Of a DNA stretch of 64,000 nt, positions 35,895 to 44,727 are shown one piece after another. The notes under the pieces were generated by a model, which was not told the DNA's origin, did not search any database, and was given only the letters and a program-made list of their open reading frames with translations. Origin of the DNA: Mucilaginibacter sp. (GTDB lineage Bacteria > Bacteroidota > Bacteroidia > Sphingobacteriales > Sphingobacteriaceae); assembly GCF_028288185.1 (NCBI RefSeq), contig NZ_JAQBOF010000020.1, positions 16,524 to 80,523 of the forward strand, read 5' to 3'. The number at the start of each line of letters is the position of its first letter. The stretch's first letter is position 1. The position numbers and the translations under genes were made by a program.

Positions 35895-35902
35895 TATTTT
35901 TG
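35895..35902 (+). promoter_or_regulatory. Candidate aguB promoter -7 element TATTTTTG
   Basis: An exact TAnnTTTG match ends 19 bases before the aguB ATG. No clear -33 TTG at the usual spacing is seen, as the upstream sequence is the palindrome arm. Confidence 0.5.
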
Positions 35903-35921
35903 CACACAAATTTTTAGGGGA

Positions 35922-36791
35922 ATGAGTAAAGTACAGGTAGGTATAGTGCAGATGACTTGCATTGCCAACAAGCATGAAAATTTACAGAAAGCCATTGCTA
36001 AAGTAAAAGAAGCGGCTGCAAAAGGAGCGCAGATAGTTTGCCTGCAAGAGCTGTTTACATCGCTTTATTTTTGTGATGTGGAGGACCATGATAATTTTTT
36101 ACTGGCCGAAGCTATTCCGGGTCCCTCAACTGATGAGTTATCAAAAGTTGCTGCTAATTTGGGCGTTGTTATTATAGCATCGCTGTTTGAAAAACGCGCG
36201 CAGGGTCTTTACCATAATACCACCGCTGTTATTGATGCGGATGGTGCCTACTTAGGTAAGTACCGCAAAATGCATATCCCTGATGACCCGGGTTTTTATG
36301 AGAAATTTTACTTCACTCCCGGCGATTTAGGTTACAAAGTTTTTAAAACCAAATTTGCTACCATAGGCGTGTTGATCTGCTGGGACCAATGGTACCCCGA
36401 AGCTGCACGTATAACCGCTTTAATGGGTGCCGAAATACTGTTTTACCCTACTGCAATTGGCTGGGCCACTACACAAGATGAAGCTACGAATGTAGAGCAG
36501 TATAACGCATGGCAAATCATCCAACGTTCGCACGCGGTTGCTAATGGTGTACACGTAGTTAGTGTAAACCGTGTTGGCGAAGAAGCAGGCGTTAAGTTTT
36601 GGGGTGGATCATTTTTTGCAAATCCGTTTGGTACCATCATACATCAAACATCACACAGTAATGAAGAAGTTATCGTACAGGAACTGGATTTGAATAAAAC
36701 CGATTACTACCGTACACATTGGCCGTTTTTGCGCGATAGGAGGATTGATTCATATCAGCCAATTACAAAGAGACTTTTAGACGAAGATTAA
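35922..36791 (+). CDS. aguB: N-carbamoylputrescine amidase
   Basis: This nitrilase-superfamily hydrolase converts N-carbamoylputrescine to putrescine, CO2 and ammonia. The Glu-Lys-Cys triad is visible: E43 in CLQELF, K116 in KYRKMHIPDDPGFYEKFYF and C153 in VLICWDQWYPEAAR, the last being the hallmark of the AguB subgroup. 289 residues is the typical length. It is followed in the same direction by agmatine deiminase, which supplies the substrate, giving a complete agmatine-to-putrescine pathway. Confidence 0.95.
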   Translation: MSKVQVGIVQMTCIANKHENLQKAIAKVKEAAAKGAQIVCLQELFTSLYFCDVEDHDNFLLAEAIPGPSTDELSKVAANLGVVIIASLFEKRAQGLYHNTTAVIDADGAYLGKYRKMHIPDDPGFYEKFYFTPGDLGYKVFKTKFATIGVLICWDQWYPEAARITALMGAEILFYPTAIGWATTQDEATNVEQYNAWQIIQRSHAVANGVHVVSVNRVGEEAGVKFWGGSFFANPFGTIIHQTSHSNEEVIVQELDLNKTDYYRTHWPFLRDRRIDSYQPITKRLLDED

Positions 36792-36802
36792 ATAGTAAAG
36801 CG

Positions 36803-36900
36803 TCATTGCGAGCGTAGCGTGGCAATCTCTGCAACAGACAGTTATAGTGCACATTGATTGGCAAGTGCAGAGATTGCCACGCTACGCTCGCAATGACGCT
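36803..36900. repeat. GTCATTGCGAG-family palindrome between aguB and aguA
   Basis: GCGTCATTGCGAGCGTAGCG and TGGCAATCTCTGCA on the left are mirrored by TGCAGAGATTGCCACGC and TACGCTCGCAATGACGC on the right. It is very close in sequence to 2712-2811. Confidence 0.85.
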
Positions 36901-36917
36901 TATAAAGATATTTTACC

Positions 36918-37955
36918 ATGAATCACCCAAAACAACAAGGTTTTACATTCCCTGCCGAATGGGCTAAACATAGGGCCACTTGGCTAAGTTGGCCGCACAA
37001 GGAAGAATCATGGCCGGGTAAATTGATGACCATTTACCCAAAATACTGTGAGTTTATTAAAGTATTGACCGAGGGTGAGTTGGTGCGCATTAATGTTAAA
37101 GATGAGCAGATGGCCGCTTTTGCCAAACAGCAATTGCAATTAGTGGGTGCCGATCTGAGTAAGATTGAGTTTTTTGAATTTGCTACTAACGATGCCTGGT
37201 GCCGCGATCATGGCCCTGCGTTTTTGATCAATCCGGATACTAAACAAAAAGCCATTGTAGACTGGGGTTACAACGCCTGGGGTGGTAAATATCCGCCATT
37301 TGATCTGGATGATGTTATCCCTACCAAAATTGGCAACCATTATGGCTTACCGGTTTTTCATCCGGGTATTGTGATGGAGGGTGGCTCGGTTGATTTTAAC
37401 GGTGCGGGTACTATTTTAACCACTACCGCCTGTCTGCTTAACCCAAACCGTAACCCGCATTTAAACCAGCAGCAGATAGAAGAGTACCTGTATAACTATT
37501 ACGGTGCAGAGCAAATTTTATGGCTGGGCGATGGTATTGTAGGCGATGATACCGATGGCCATATTGATGATATTACCCGTTTTGTAAACGAGAGTACGGT
37601 AGTTACCGTTGTTGAAGAAAACAAACACGATGACAACTATCACTTACTGCAAGAAAACCTATCCGCGTTAAAAACCATGCGCCTGCTAAACGGCAAACAA
37701 TTGGATATTATTGAACTACCAATGCCCGACCCGGTTATATATGATGACCAGCGCCTGCCGGCATCATACGCTAACTTTTACATCGGCAACGCCGCTGTGG
37801 TAGTGCCTACTTACCGTTGTGCTAATGACGATAGAGCCCTTGAGATTTTACAAGGTTGTTTCCCTGACAGGAAAGTTGTCGGTATTGATTCTACCGATAT
37901 TATCTGGGGATTGGGCAGCTTTCATTGTTTAAGCCAACAAGAGCCGGAGGTGTAG
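36918..37955 (+). CDS. aguA: Agmatine deiminase
   Basis: This guanidino-group-modifying (PPAD-type) enzyme hydrolyses agmatine to N-carbamoylputrescine and ammonia. The 345-residue protein has FPAEWAKHRATWLSWPHKEESWPG, NDAWCRDHGPAFL, the active-site region DDTDGHIDDITRFV with its catalytic His, and the nucleophile C337 in WGLGSFHCLSQQEP. Together with the upstream amidase gene it makes putrescine from arginine-derived agmatine. The spacer is filled with a palindrome, so co-transcription is likely but not certain. Confidence 0.95.
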   Translation: MNHPKQQGFTFPAEWAKHRATWLSWPHKEESWPGKLMTIYPKYCEFIKVLTEGELVRINVKDEQMAAFAKQQLQLVGADLSKIEFFEFATNDAWCRDHGPAFLINPDTKQKAIVDWGYNAWGGKYPPFDLDDVIPTKIGNHYGLPVFHPGIVMEGGSVDFNGAGTILTTTACLLNPNRNPHLNQQQIEEYLYNYYGAEQILWLGDGIVGDDTDGHIDDITRFVNESTVVTVVEENKHDDNYHLLQENLSALKTMRLLNGKQLDIIELPMPDPVIYDDQRLPASYANFYIGNAAVVVPTYRCANDDRALEILQGCFPDRKVVGIDSTDIIWGLGSFHCLSQQEPEV

Positions 37956-38003
37956 GGTTGTTTCAATCGGTTAATAATTTTAGCTTTATACAAACTAACA
38001 ACC

Positions 38004-38573
38004 ATGAAAAGATCGACAATTATTTTTGCTTTGCTAATAAGCACCATAACTATAACCTTTGCGCAACAACCCAATTTACCAATGCGGTTAACCACATCGG
38101 CATTTGCTGATGGCGCTCTAATCCCTTTAAAATATACACAAGCATCACCAACCGGCACGGCAGTATCGCCCGAATTTACCTGGAACACCGTACCGACCGG
38201 CACCCAAAGTTTTGTATTATGGATGCATGATGTTGACCTGGCTATAAATAAAAAAATGGATGATAACCTACACTGGCTGGTATGGAACATTCCCGGCACT
38301 ACAACCTCTTTACCAGAAAATGTACCTGCCGGCGCACAACTTGCCGATGGTAGTTACCAGGTAAGCAACGCTGTTGTGGGTTATCGTGGTCCTGGCGCCG
38401 CGGCATCCGGTCCGTTGCATCATTATGTATTTGAGTTGTTTGCTTTAGATATCAAACTGGATGAAAAAGGCATGGCTACACCGCTTGATACCAAGACCAA
38501 TATCTTTAAATTAATGCAGGGCCATATTATCGGCAAAGCGGCATATATTGGATTGTTTCATCGGCCTCAATAG
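38004..38573 (+). CDS. Secreted YbhB/YbcL-family (PEBP-like) protein
   Basis: After a signal peptide (MKRSTIIFALLISTITITFAQ) the protein shows phosphatidylethanolamine-binding-protein features: the anion-pocket segment WMHDVDLAINKKMDDNLHWLVWNIPG and GYRGPGAAASGPLHHYVFELFALD. The family is widespread, with no settled function in bacteria. It lies 48 bases after aguA but is more likely an independent gene. Confidence 0.88.
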   Translation: MKRSTIIFALLISTITITFAQQPNLPMRLTTSAFADGALIPLKYTQASPTGTAVSPEFTWNTVPTGTQSFVLWMHDVDLAINKKMDDNLHWLVWNIPGTTTSLPENVPAGAQLADGSYQVSNAVVGYRGPGAAASGPLHHYVFELFALDIKLDEKGMATPLDTKTNIFKLMQGHIIGKAAYIGLFHRPQ

Positions 38574-38643
38574 TTAAGTAACTTTTCACCGAAAAAATCC
38601 CCGCGTTTACCGAGTTCTTTCAGGATAATCGCCAATTTTAGTT

Positions 38644-38673
38644 TTGGCTAGCTATATTAGTGCCTTACTTTTG
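38644..38673 (+). promoter_or_regulatory. Consensus promoter of the LiaF-LytS-LytTR operon
   Basis: TTG (38644-38646) is separated by exactly 19 bases from TACTTTTG (38666-38673), a full match to the Bacteroidota TTG-N19-TAnnTTTG pattern. The ATG follows 22 bases later. Confidence 0.75.
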
Positions 38674-38695
38674 AGTAAGATTTAAATTAGACATC

Positions 38696-39547
38696 ATGAA
38701 TAACGATATAAATAATATAGAACATCAAAACGGACCCAATCGCGGGAAAGTTTTAGCAGGCATAGCTTTGCTTCTAATAGGCGCAGCCTTATTGTTAAAT
38801 CAATTTGACGGTTTCCCCTTCCTGCACTGGGTAATTAGCTGGCCAATGTGGTTGATTGTTTGGGGGCTTTATATGGGTGGTAAAAGTAACTTCCGCAACA
38901 CGGGCTGGTTAGTAATGGTACTTATAGGCGGTTACTTTTTGGTCGATAAAATTATACCCAGCTTTGATGCGGGCGCGTTTTTCTGGCCGGTAGCATTAAT
39001 AACAGCCGGAATATTTTTTATACTAAGGCGCAATAACCACAAACAAGATTATTGGGATAAAAAAGACTGGAAACGTAAATGGGAAGCCAGCAAATACGGC
39101 TTTGGCAATCCAAACCCTAATCCAAACGAACCTATAGTTGATTATACGGTTGGTGCCACACCTAACGAGCCTAATACCCCGCCAAGCACTGGTACCGGTT
39201 TTACCGGCGATGAGCATCTGGAGACGATATCTATATTCGGTGGTGTAAAAAAGGTTATCTTTTCTAAGAATTTTCAGGGTGGCGAGATCGTAAACATATG
39301 CGGCGGTTCTGAACTTGACTTTACGCAGGCTGATATTAGCGGCCGTGTTTATATTGATGTAACCCAGGTGTTTGGCGGCACTAAAATTATTGTACCCGCA
39401 CACTGGATGATCGTATCAGACATGGCATCCATATTTGCCGGTTTTGATGATAAAAGGATAAGGACAAGCGCCCCTTTAGATAGCAACAAAGTATTGGTAC
39501 TAAAAGGTGTATCGATTTTTGCTGGCATAGATATACGCAGCTATTAA
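38696..39547 (+). CDS. LiaF-like membrane protein (DUF5668 plus cell-wall-active-antibiotic response domain)
   Basis: The N-terminal ~115 residues have four short hydrophobic helices (GIALLLIGAALLLNQF, WPMWLIVWGLYMGG, ...) of the DUF5668 type. The C-terminal ~110 residues are LiaF-like beta-helix (LETISIFGGVKKVIFSKNF, GGSELDFTQADI, MASIFAGFDDKR). LiaF proteins inhibit envelope-stress histidine kinases; here a LytS-type kinase and a LytTR regulator follow directly. This supports a three-gene envelope-sensing unit, by analogy only. Confidence 0.85.
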   Translation: MNNDINNIEHQNGPNRGKVLAGIALLLIGAALLLNQFDGFPFLHWVISWPMWLIVWGLYMGGKSNFRNTGWLVMVLIGGYFLVDKIIPSFDAGAFFWPVALITAGIFFILRRNNHKQDYWDKKDWKRKWEASKYGFGNPNPNPNEPIVDYTVGATPNEPNTPPSTGTGFTGDEHLETISIFGGVKKVIFSKNFQGGEIVNICGGSELDFTQADISGRVYIDVTQVFGGTKIIVPAHWMIVSDMASIFAGFDDKRIRTSAPLDSNKVLVLKGVSIFAGIDIRSY

Positions 39548-39575
39548 TTATCAACCATTACATAACTAACGCATT

Positions 39576-40610
39576 TTGGCGGTATCACAATCATTAACAT
39601 TTTCAAAAATACGTTGGGCAATGTTGGCCTGCGGGCTTGCGTGGGCAGGTTTGCAGGCTTACATTATCCATGGTTTTGGATTTTTGTGGTACACTGCCAC
39701 TACAGATAGTGGCATTAGCTCCATACTGCTTGCCGCCGCCTGCTGGTTAATTAATAATAACCTGCGCTACTATCAGCCCGGTAAAGGCAGTTATATTAAT
39801 ATATTGATATGGTGCAGCGCATTAGCTGCAGCCTGTACAGCGGGTTGCCGTTATATATTGCCTTTTTTAAATGAGGGCGTGGTATATGCCAACTTTATGA
39901 TGCAATCGCTCGTCATCAGGTTTTTTACTGATTTTTTGGCGATAGGCTGGATGGCCATGATCAGTATGATCTGGTACTCGCAGATAGACCAGAAAGAAAA
40001 TGAGAAACGCAAAGCTGAAGCCGAGCAATTGGCCCGGGATGCCGAATTATATAACCTTCGTCAGCAATTACAACCCCACTTTTTATTTAACAGCTTAAAT
40101 TCCATCAACGCCCTTATCGGTTTTAAGCCCGATGAAGCGCGTAAAATGATACACCAGCTATCAGACTTTTTGCGTGGTACCCTTAAAAAAGACGATCAGT
40201 TACAGGTAACCTTAAACGAAGAACTACAACATCTAAACTTATACCTCGAAATAGAGAAAGTACGCTTCGGCCATCGCCTTAAAACGGAAATAAGCTGCGA
40301 TGAGCGCTGCGGCGAAAGTGTTATGCCTGCTATGTTATTACAGCCATTGGTTGAGAATGCCATAAAGTTTGGTTTATATGATACTACGGATGATGTAGTA
40401 GTAAGCATCCGCGCCGAATTAGAAGGTAATTACCTGGAACTTATAGTTCAAAATCCATACGACCCTAAGACCTCGCGCCCACGCCAGGGAACCGGTTTTG
40501 GTTTAAGTGGTGTACAACGCAGATTATATTTACTTTTTGCACGTAATGATTTAATGGAAACTCACGCAAATGATAATATATTTACAACCATAATTAAAAT
40601 ACCGCAGTAA
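39576..40610 (+). CDS. LytS/YehU-family sensor histidine kinase
   Basis: Four hydrophobic segments in residues ~12-135 are followed by the His_kinase domain (RQQLQPHFLFNSLNSINAL, phospho-acceptor H168) and a compact HATPase (MLLQPLVENAIKFGLYD, GTGFGLSGVQRRL). The TTG 39576 start gives MAVSQSLTFSKIRW; the first ATG is 15 codons later (39621), so the true start is uncertain. The gene abuts the response-regulator ATG with no gap (stop 40608-40610, ATG 40611), typical of a translationally linked pair. Confidence 0.92.
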   Translation: MAVSQSLTFSKIRWAMLACGLAWAGLQAYIIHGFGFLWYTATTDSGISSILLAAACWLINNNLRYYQPGKGSYINILIWCSALAAACTAGCRYILPFLNEGVVYANFMMQSLVIRFFTDFLAIGWMAMISMIWYSQIDQKENEKRKAEAEQLARDAELYNLRQQLQPHFLFNSLNSINALIGFKPDEARKMIHQLSDFLRGTLKKDDQLQVTLNEELQHLNLYLEIEKVRFGHRLKTEISCDERCGESVMPAMLLQPLVENAIKFGLYDTTDDVVVSIRAELEGNYLELIVQNPYDPKTSRPRQGTGFGLSGVQRRLYLLFARNDLMETHANDNIFTTIIKIPQ

Positions 40611-41357
40611 ATGATACGTGCATTATTAATTGACGATGAGCCACTGGCTCGCATGGTTGTAAGAGAGTACCTGCAAGGTTTCCCCCAGATAGAAGTGCTA
40701 CAGGAATGTGGCGATGGTTTTGAGGGCCTTAAAGCCATACAGCAACACCAGCCAGACCTTATATTTTTGGACGTGCAAATGCCCAAAATAAACGGCTTCG
40801 AGATGCTTGAACTGGTTGATGAGCAACCGGCTGTAATATTCACCACCGCTTTTGATGAGTACGCTATCAAAGCCTTTGAGGCGCACGCTACCGATTACCT
40901 GTTAAAACCATTCAGCAAAGATCGTTTTAATAAAGCTATAGAGAAATTTCTGGCACAAGCACCACATACCGTTGCGCCAAAGCAAGAGCAGGAGCAGTTG
41001 TTGCAAACCGCCTCCCACTCGCCTGCCCAGCATGAGCGTATTGTGGTAAAAACCGGCACCAAGGTAAAGATAATCCCCGTTGCTGATGTACAATATCTGC
41101 AAGCTGATGATGATTACGTAAGCGTATTTACGCAGGAAGGCTCATACCTTAAAAATAAGACCATGAGCTTTTTTGAGCAAACGCTTGATGCCCGCCAGTT
41201 TGTACGCGTACACCGCAGCTACATAGTAAGCGTGCAGGAAATAACCCGTATTGACCCTTACGAAAAAGACAGCCACCTGGCCATTCTAAAGTCAGGCGCT
41301 AAGATACCGGTTAGTAAAACCGGCTATGTTAAGCTGAAACAGGTTTTGGGGATATAG
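40611..41357 (+). CDS. LytTR-family response regulator
   Basis: The receiver domain (residues 1-120) has the acidic pocket D8-D9-E10, phospho-acceptor D54 in IFLDVQMPKINGFE, and the conserved Lys in YLLKPFSKDRF. The C-terminal ~100 residues are a LytTR DNA-binding domain (VVKTGTKVKIIPVADVQYLQADDDY, FVRVHRSYIVSVQEI). It is partnered with the LytS kinase immediately upstream; likely target sites were not identified. Confidence 0.95.
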   Translation: MIRALLIDDEPLARMVVREYLQGFPQIEVLQECGDGFEGLKAIQQHQPDLIFLDVQMPKINGFEMLELVDEQPAVIFTTAFDEYAIKAFEAHATDYLLKPFSKDRFNKAIEKFLAQAPHTVAPKQEQEQLLQTASHSPAQHERIVVKTGTKVKIIPVADVQYLQADDDYVSVFTQEGSYLKNKTMSFFEQTLDARQFVRVHRSYIVSVQEITRIDPYEKDSHLAILKSGAKIPVSKTGYVKLKQVLGI

Positions 41358-41423
41358 GCTCTATTCGCCGCATTGTTACGGCGAATAACCAAGATAATCG
41401 CCACAAAACTTATTTTTCAATCT

Positions 41424-41463
41424 AATATTTGCATATCTCACCGATCAATCGTAATATTGCGAT
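41424..41463 (+). promoter_or_regulatory. arsR promoter region with ArsR operator candidate
   Basis: AATATTTG (41424-41431) is one base off the TAnnTTTG -7 element. Downstream, 41448-41463 is the 16-base palindrome ATCGTAATATTGCGAT, 3 bases before the arsR ATG. Its position over the early transcribed region fits repression by ArsR. Confidence 0.6.
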
Positions 41464-41466
41464 ATA

Positions 41467-41796
41467 ATGGGATTAACCAAAACTGAAATATTCACCGCAG
41501 AGCAAAACCGGCTGGCCATAATGCTTAAAGCAATGGCACATCCGGCACGCATTGCTATTTTGCAGTATATCATAAATGCTAACGCTTGTATATGTGGCGA
41601 CCTGGTTGATGAGTTGGGCTTGGCGCAAGCCACTATATCGCAACACTTAAAAGAGTTGAAAAATGCAGGGTTGATACAAGGAACTATTGAAGGTGTAAGC
41701 GTTTGCTATTGCATTGAGCCCGATGCCTGGAAATTGTTAAGTACCGAGTTAGGTACTTTCTTCGGCGCGTATACCGATAGTAAAAACTGCTGTTAA
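41467..41796 (+). CDS. arsR: ArsR/SmtB-family arsenic-responsive repressor
   Basis: The 109-residue winged-helix protein has the ArsR recognition helix VDELGLAQATISQHLKELKNAGLI and a Cys pair C41-I-C43 in NACICGDLVDEL, in the position of the alpha-3 metalloid site of ArsR. Further Cys occur at 80, 82, 108 and 109. It heads the operon DUF6428-arsC-acr3 and has a palindromic site just before its start, with a near copy before the next gene. Release of DNA on As(III) binding is inferred from the family. Confidence 0.92.
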   Translation: MGLTKTEIFTAEQNRLAIMLKAMAHPARIAILQYIINANACICGDLVDELGLAQATISQHLKELKNAGLIQGTIEGVSVCYCIEPDAWKLLSTELGTFFGAYTDSKNCC

Positions 41797-41814
41797 AAAA
41801 ATTTGTCTCAATCC

Positions 41815-41830
41815 ATCGTAATATTACAAT
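41815..41830 (+). promoter_or_regulatory. Second ArsR-operator-like palindrome
   Basis: ATCGTAATATTACAAT matches the site before arsR at 13 of 16 positions and is palindromic except for one pair. It lies between arsR and the DUF6428 gene, 14 bases before the latter's ATG. Confidence 0.6.
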
Positions 41831-41844
41831 TAAATAATAAGAAT

Positions 41845-42369
41845 ATGGAAACTATAAACTGGCAAACATTTAAAGAAATCTTAATAGCCAACCCAACCTT
41901 ACAACTACAATTTCAATATGCCGAAGATAAATGGGTTGATGCCACCTATCACATAACAGAAATTAAACAAGCGCCCATAACATCGGTTGATTGCGGCGGG
42001 GTAATGAACGCCTGGACAGAGATCATCATACAACTTTATGAGCCCCAAAATCAACAGCAATTACGCGCTATGGAAGTTAACAAAGCATTGGATATAATTA
42101 ATGTAGTTGAAAGGGCCCTGCCGCTAAACCCGCTGGGAATAGTTAAAATAGAGTTTGGTAATTCGGCTTTTGATACCCGCCAGCTATTGCCTAACGCATT
42201 TACCATTGATGGCGATAACCTTATTGTTGATCTGAAGCCCGATGCCGTACAATGCAAAGCCATTGGCCGTGGCGGTAGTTGTGGTACCCCGGCTGCTAAA
42301 CCCGTAATCCAATTAAAAAACTTAGCTACTGCTACCGCTTGTTGTGAGCCGGGTGGTGGTTGCTGCTAA
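41845..42369 (+). CDS. DUF6428-family protein in the arsenic operon
   Basis: ATG 41845 (METINWQTFKEIL) is chosen; an upstream in-frame start at 41803 would run through the operator-like site. The ~174-residue protein resembles the DUF6428 family found next to arsR in Bacteroidota arsenic operons. Its C-terminus is Cys-rich (ATACCEPGGGCC), suggesting metalloid binding or delivery, though this is inference. It is co-directional with arsC, 18 bases away. Confidence 0.75.
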   Translation: METINWQTFKEILIANPTLQLQFQYAEDKWVDATYHITEIKQAPITSVDCGGVMNAWTEIIIQLYEPQNQQQLRAMEVNKALDIINVVERALPLNPLGIVKIEFGNSAFDTRQLLPNAFTIDGDNLIVDLKPDAVQCKAIGRGGSCGTPAAKPVIQLKNLATATACCEPGGGCC

Positions 42370-42387
42370 TTATAAACCCTTATTATA

Positions 42388-42807
42388 ATGAAAAACATAT
42401 TAGTACTATGCACCGGTAACAGTTGCCGCAGTCAGCTAGCCGAAGGCTATTTAAGACATTTCGCCGGCAATAAAGCCGCTATTTACAGCGCCGGGATAGA
42501 AACCCACGGCGTTAACTCTAAAGCCATACAAGTTATGGCCGAGGATGGTATTGACATTAGCCATCATACATCAAATAATGTGGATGAGTACGTGAGTATT
42601 CCGTTTGATTATGTAATTACCGTATGCGATAATGCCAAGGAAAATTGCCCCTACTTCCCTACCCAGGCGCAGCGTTTCCATTTTAATTTCCCTGATCCGG
42701 CTAAAGCAACCGGCACGCCTGATGAGGTCATGAACGAGTTTAGGCGTGTGCGCGATATGATAAAAGAGTATGCCCATAGTTTCATTAGCCAAAACCTACC
42801 TCAATAA
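42388..42807 (+). CDS. arsC: Arsenate reductase, LMW-phosphatase fold (thioredoxin type)
   Basis: The CX5R loop [13 protein letters not shown] (C8, R14) is the low-molecular-weight phosphatase signature, and C80 and C87 in VCDNAKENC are the redox pair of thioredoxin-coupled ArsC. The enzyme reduces As(V) to As(III), which the Acr3 pump encoded next exports. The stop TAA shares its final A with the ATG of the acr3 gene (42807), implying coupled translation. 139 residues is typical. Confidence 0.94.
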   Translation: MKNILVLCTGNSCRSQLAEGYLRHFAGNKAAIYSAGIETHGVNSKAIQVMAEDGIDISHHTSNNVDEYVSIPFDYVITVCDNAKENCPYFPTQAQRFHFNFPDPAKATGTPDEVMNEFRRVRDMIKEYAHSFISQNLPQ

Positions 42808-43868
42808 TGGCTATCGACCACTGCGCCCCGGTTGCCGAACGTAAAAAGCTAGGCTTTTTAGATCGTTACCTTACCCTTTGGATATTTATAGCAATGGCCG
42901 TTGGTGTGGTTATAGGGAATTTTGTGCCGTCATCGGCAGCATTTATAAATTCGTACTCAAGCGGCACTACCAATATACCATTAGCTATTGGTTTGATACT
43001 GATGATGTACCCACCGCTAGCAAAAGTAAAGTACGAGAACATGGGCAAAGTATTTAAAGATACTAAAGTACTAACCGCGTCATTAATATTAAACTGGGTA
43101 ATAGGCCCCATACTAATGTTTGTGCTGGCCATAACACTGCTACACAACCATCCCGCCTATATGGTAGGGCTTATACTGATAGGCCTTGCACGGTGCATAG
43201 CTATGGTAGTAGTATGGAACGAGCTGGCTGATGGCAATCGCGAGTATGCTGCAGGGTTGATTGCCTTAAACAGCATATTCCAGGTGTTGCTGTATAGTGT
43301 TTATGCCTATGTATTTATTACCGTGCTGCCACCGATATTTGGGTTAAAGGGGCAGGCAGTTAACATTACCATAGGCGCTATTGCCAAAAGCGTGGGTATT
43401 TATCTGGGCCTGCCTTTTGCAGCGGGTATTATAAGTCGTTATGCGCTTATCAGATTTAAAGGCGAGGAATGGTTCCAAACAAAATATGGACCCTTTATAT
43501 CGCCTATAACATTAATAGCCCTGTTGTTTACCATAGTAGTGATGTTTAGCCTTAAAGGTAGTTTAATAGTACATATACCGTTTGATGTATTGCTGATAGC
43601 TTTGCCATTAATAATATACTTCGCCGTAATGTTTTTGTTAAGTTTTTTCATCGGCAAGTATTTTGGTGCCGATTATTCGCGCAGCACATCCATAGCATTT
43701 ACTGCCACGGGCAACAATTTCGAGTTGGCCATAGCAGTAGCTATAGGCGTATTCGGTATTAATAGCGGCGAAGCCTTTGCAGGTGTGATAGGGCCACTGG
43801 TTGAGGTACCCGCGCTTATCGCCTTGGTTAATGTAGCGTTTTGGTTTAGGCGGAGGTTAAAGTGGTAA
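42807..43868 (+). CDS. arsB: ACR3-family arsenite efflux transporter
   Basis: Ten hydrophobic segments fit the BASS/ACR3 fold. The conserved [19 protein letters not shown] segment contains the Cys essential in ACR3 pumps, and [19 protein letters not shown] is the second crossover motif. It exports As(III) across the inner membrane. It overlaps arsC by one base and closes the arsR operon; a palindrome follows. Many annotations name this gene acr3 or arsB. Confidence 0.94.
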   Translation: MAIDHCAPVAERKKLGFLDRYLTLWIFIAMAVGVVIGNFVPSSAAFINSYSSGTTNIPLAIGLILMMYPPLAKVKYENMGKVFKDTKVLTASLILNWVIGPILMFVLAITLLHNHPAYMVGLILIGLARCIAMVVVWNELADGNREYAAGLIALNSIFQVLLYSVYAYVFITVLPPIFGLKGQAVNITIGAIAKSVGIYLGLPFAAGIISRYALIRFKGEEWFQTKYGPFISPITLIALLFTIVVMFSLKGSLIVHIPFDVLLIALPLIIYFAVMFLLSFFIGKYFGADYSRSTSIAFTATGNNFELAIAVAIGVFGINSGEAFAGVIGPLVEVPALIALVNVAFWFRRRLKW

Positions 43869-43877
43869 AGTGACTAA

Positions 43878-43970
43878 TAGTTAGACTTACGAAGTTTAAT
43901 TCGGTATTGTTATTTTTTTAAAGGCCTCATTGAGGGCTTCGCCGTTTTAAAACTTCGTAAGTCTATAAAC
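43878..43970. repeat. Inverted repeat between acr3 and the DinB gene
   Basis: TAGACTTACGAAGTTT on the left and AAACTTCGTAAGTCTA on the right pair perfectly over 16 bases; GGCCTCATTGAGGGCTTCGCC forms an inner hairpin. The element lies between convergent genes and may double as a terminator. Confidence 0.75.
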
Positions 43971-43973
43971 AGT

Positions 43974-44486
43974 TTATGCGTAATGTTTCATTTCCTCCAA
44001 CTCATCGGCACTTGGGCCGTAGCTGCCGGGGATAGGTATATTTAGCAATCGCAGGTATACCCCTAGCTGCGCACGATGATGTATAGTTTGCGCCAACGTC
44101 ATGCGGATGGTTTCGTATTTAGTCATGGCAGACAGAACGTAGTCGCCACTGCGTAAGATCCATGGTTTTTCTAATTCGGTTTCGCTCATTGCTTCCAGAT
44201 TTGCGCGTCCATCTGCCAGTTGATTTTCAAATACCTCTAATACATCGGCCGTATTGCTAAAAAAGGTTGGCTCGTATGGGTTGGCGGCAAAATCAAGCCC
44301 ATCAGTAGTAACAGCCATAGTTAACCAGCCGGGCAGCTCGGCAATATGATTGGTAAGTTTCATTACGCTCATGCTTTTTGGATGTGGTTGCCAGTTGTAC
44401 TTATCGTTTGGAACGATGCTTAATAGGTTACGGGTAGTTTGAGCTTCCTGCTCAATTTCTTTTAATAATAATTTGATGATTGACAT
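43974..44486 (-). CDS. DinB-family protein
   Basis: The 170-residue four-helix bundle shows DinB/YfiT-type features: LLSIVPNDKYNWQPHPKSMSVMKLTNHIAEL with a metal-ligand His in the N-terminal half, and TLAQTIHHRAQLGVYLRLL with the HxxxH-like pair near the C-terminus. Family members are metal-dependent, often thiol-transferase-like enzymes with unknown substrate. It is convergent with acr3 and not part of the arsenic operon. Confidence 0.88.
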   Translation of the reverse strand: MSIIKLLLKEIEQEAQTTRNLLSIVPNDKYNWQPHPKSMSVMKLTNHIAELPGWLTMAVTTDGLDFAANPYEPTFFSNTADVLEVFENQLADGRANLEAMSETELEKPWILRSGDYVLSAMTKYETIRMTLAQTIHHRAQLGVYLRLLNIPIPGSYGPSADELEEMKHYA

Positions 44487-44727
44487 AGCTTTTATGGTTT
44501 TAGTGTTTGTTGATACAAAGAAACTATGAGCCAGTGACAGCCCTATGTCAGTAGGAACTTTTTAATATTATCGTAACAGTAAATTATCCAAATATTAATT
44601 ATTACATAGATAGTTATACACATCACCCCAGTTTTCCACGGCTTGTTAAGCTATTGAATTAAACATAATGCCCAGTTAACATATTCTTAACATTACACCT
44701 ACACCTTTGTGGCATAAAAATTCACTC

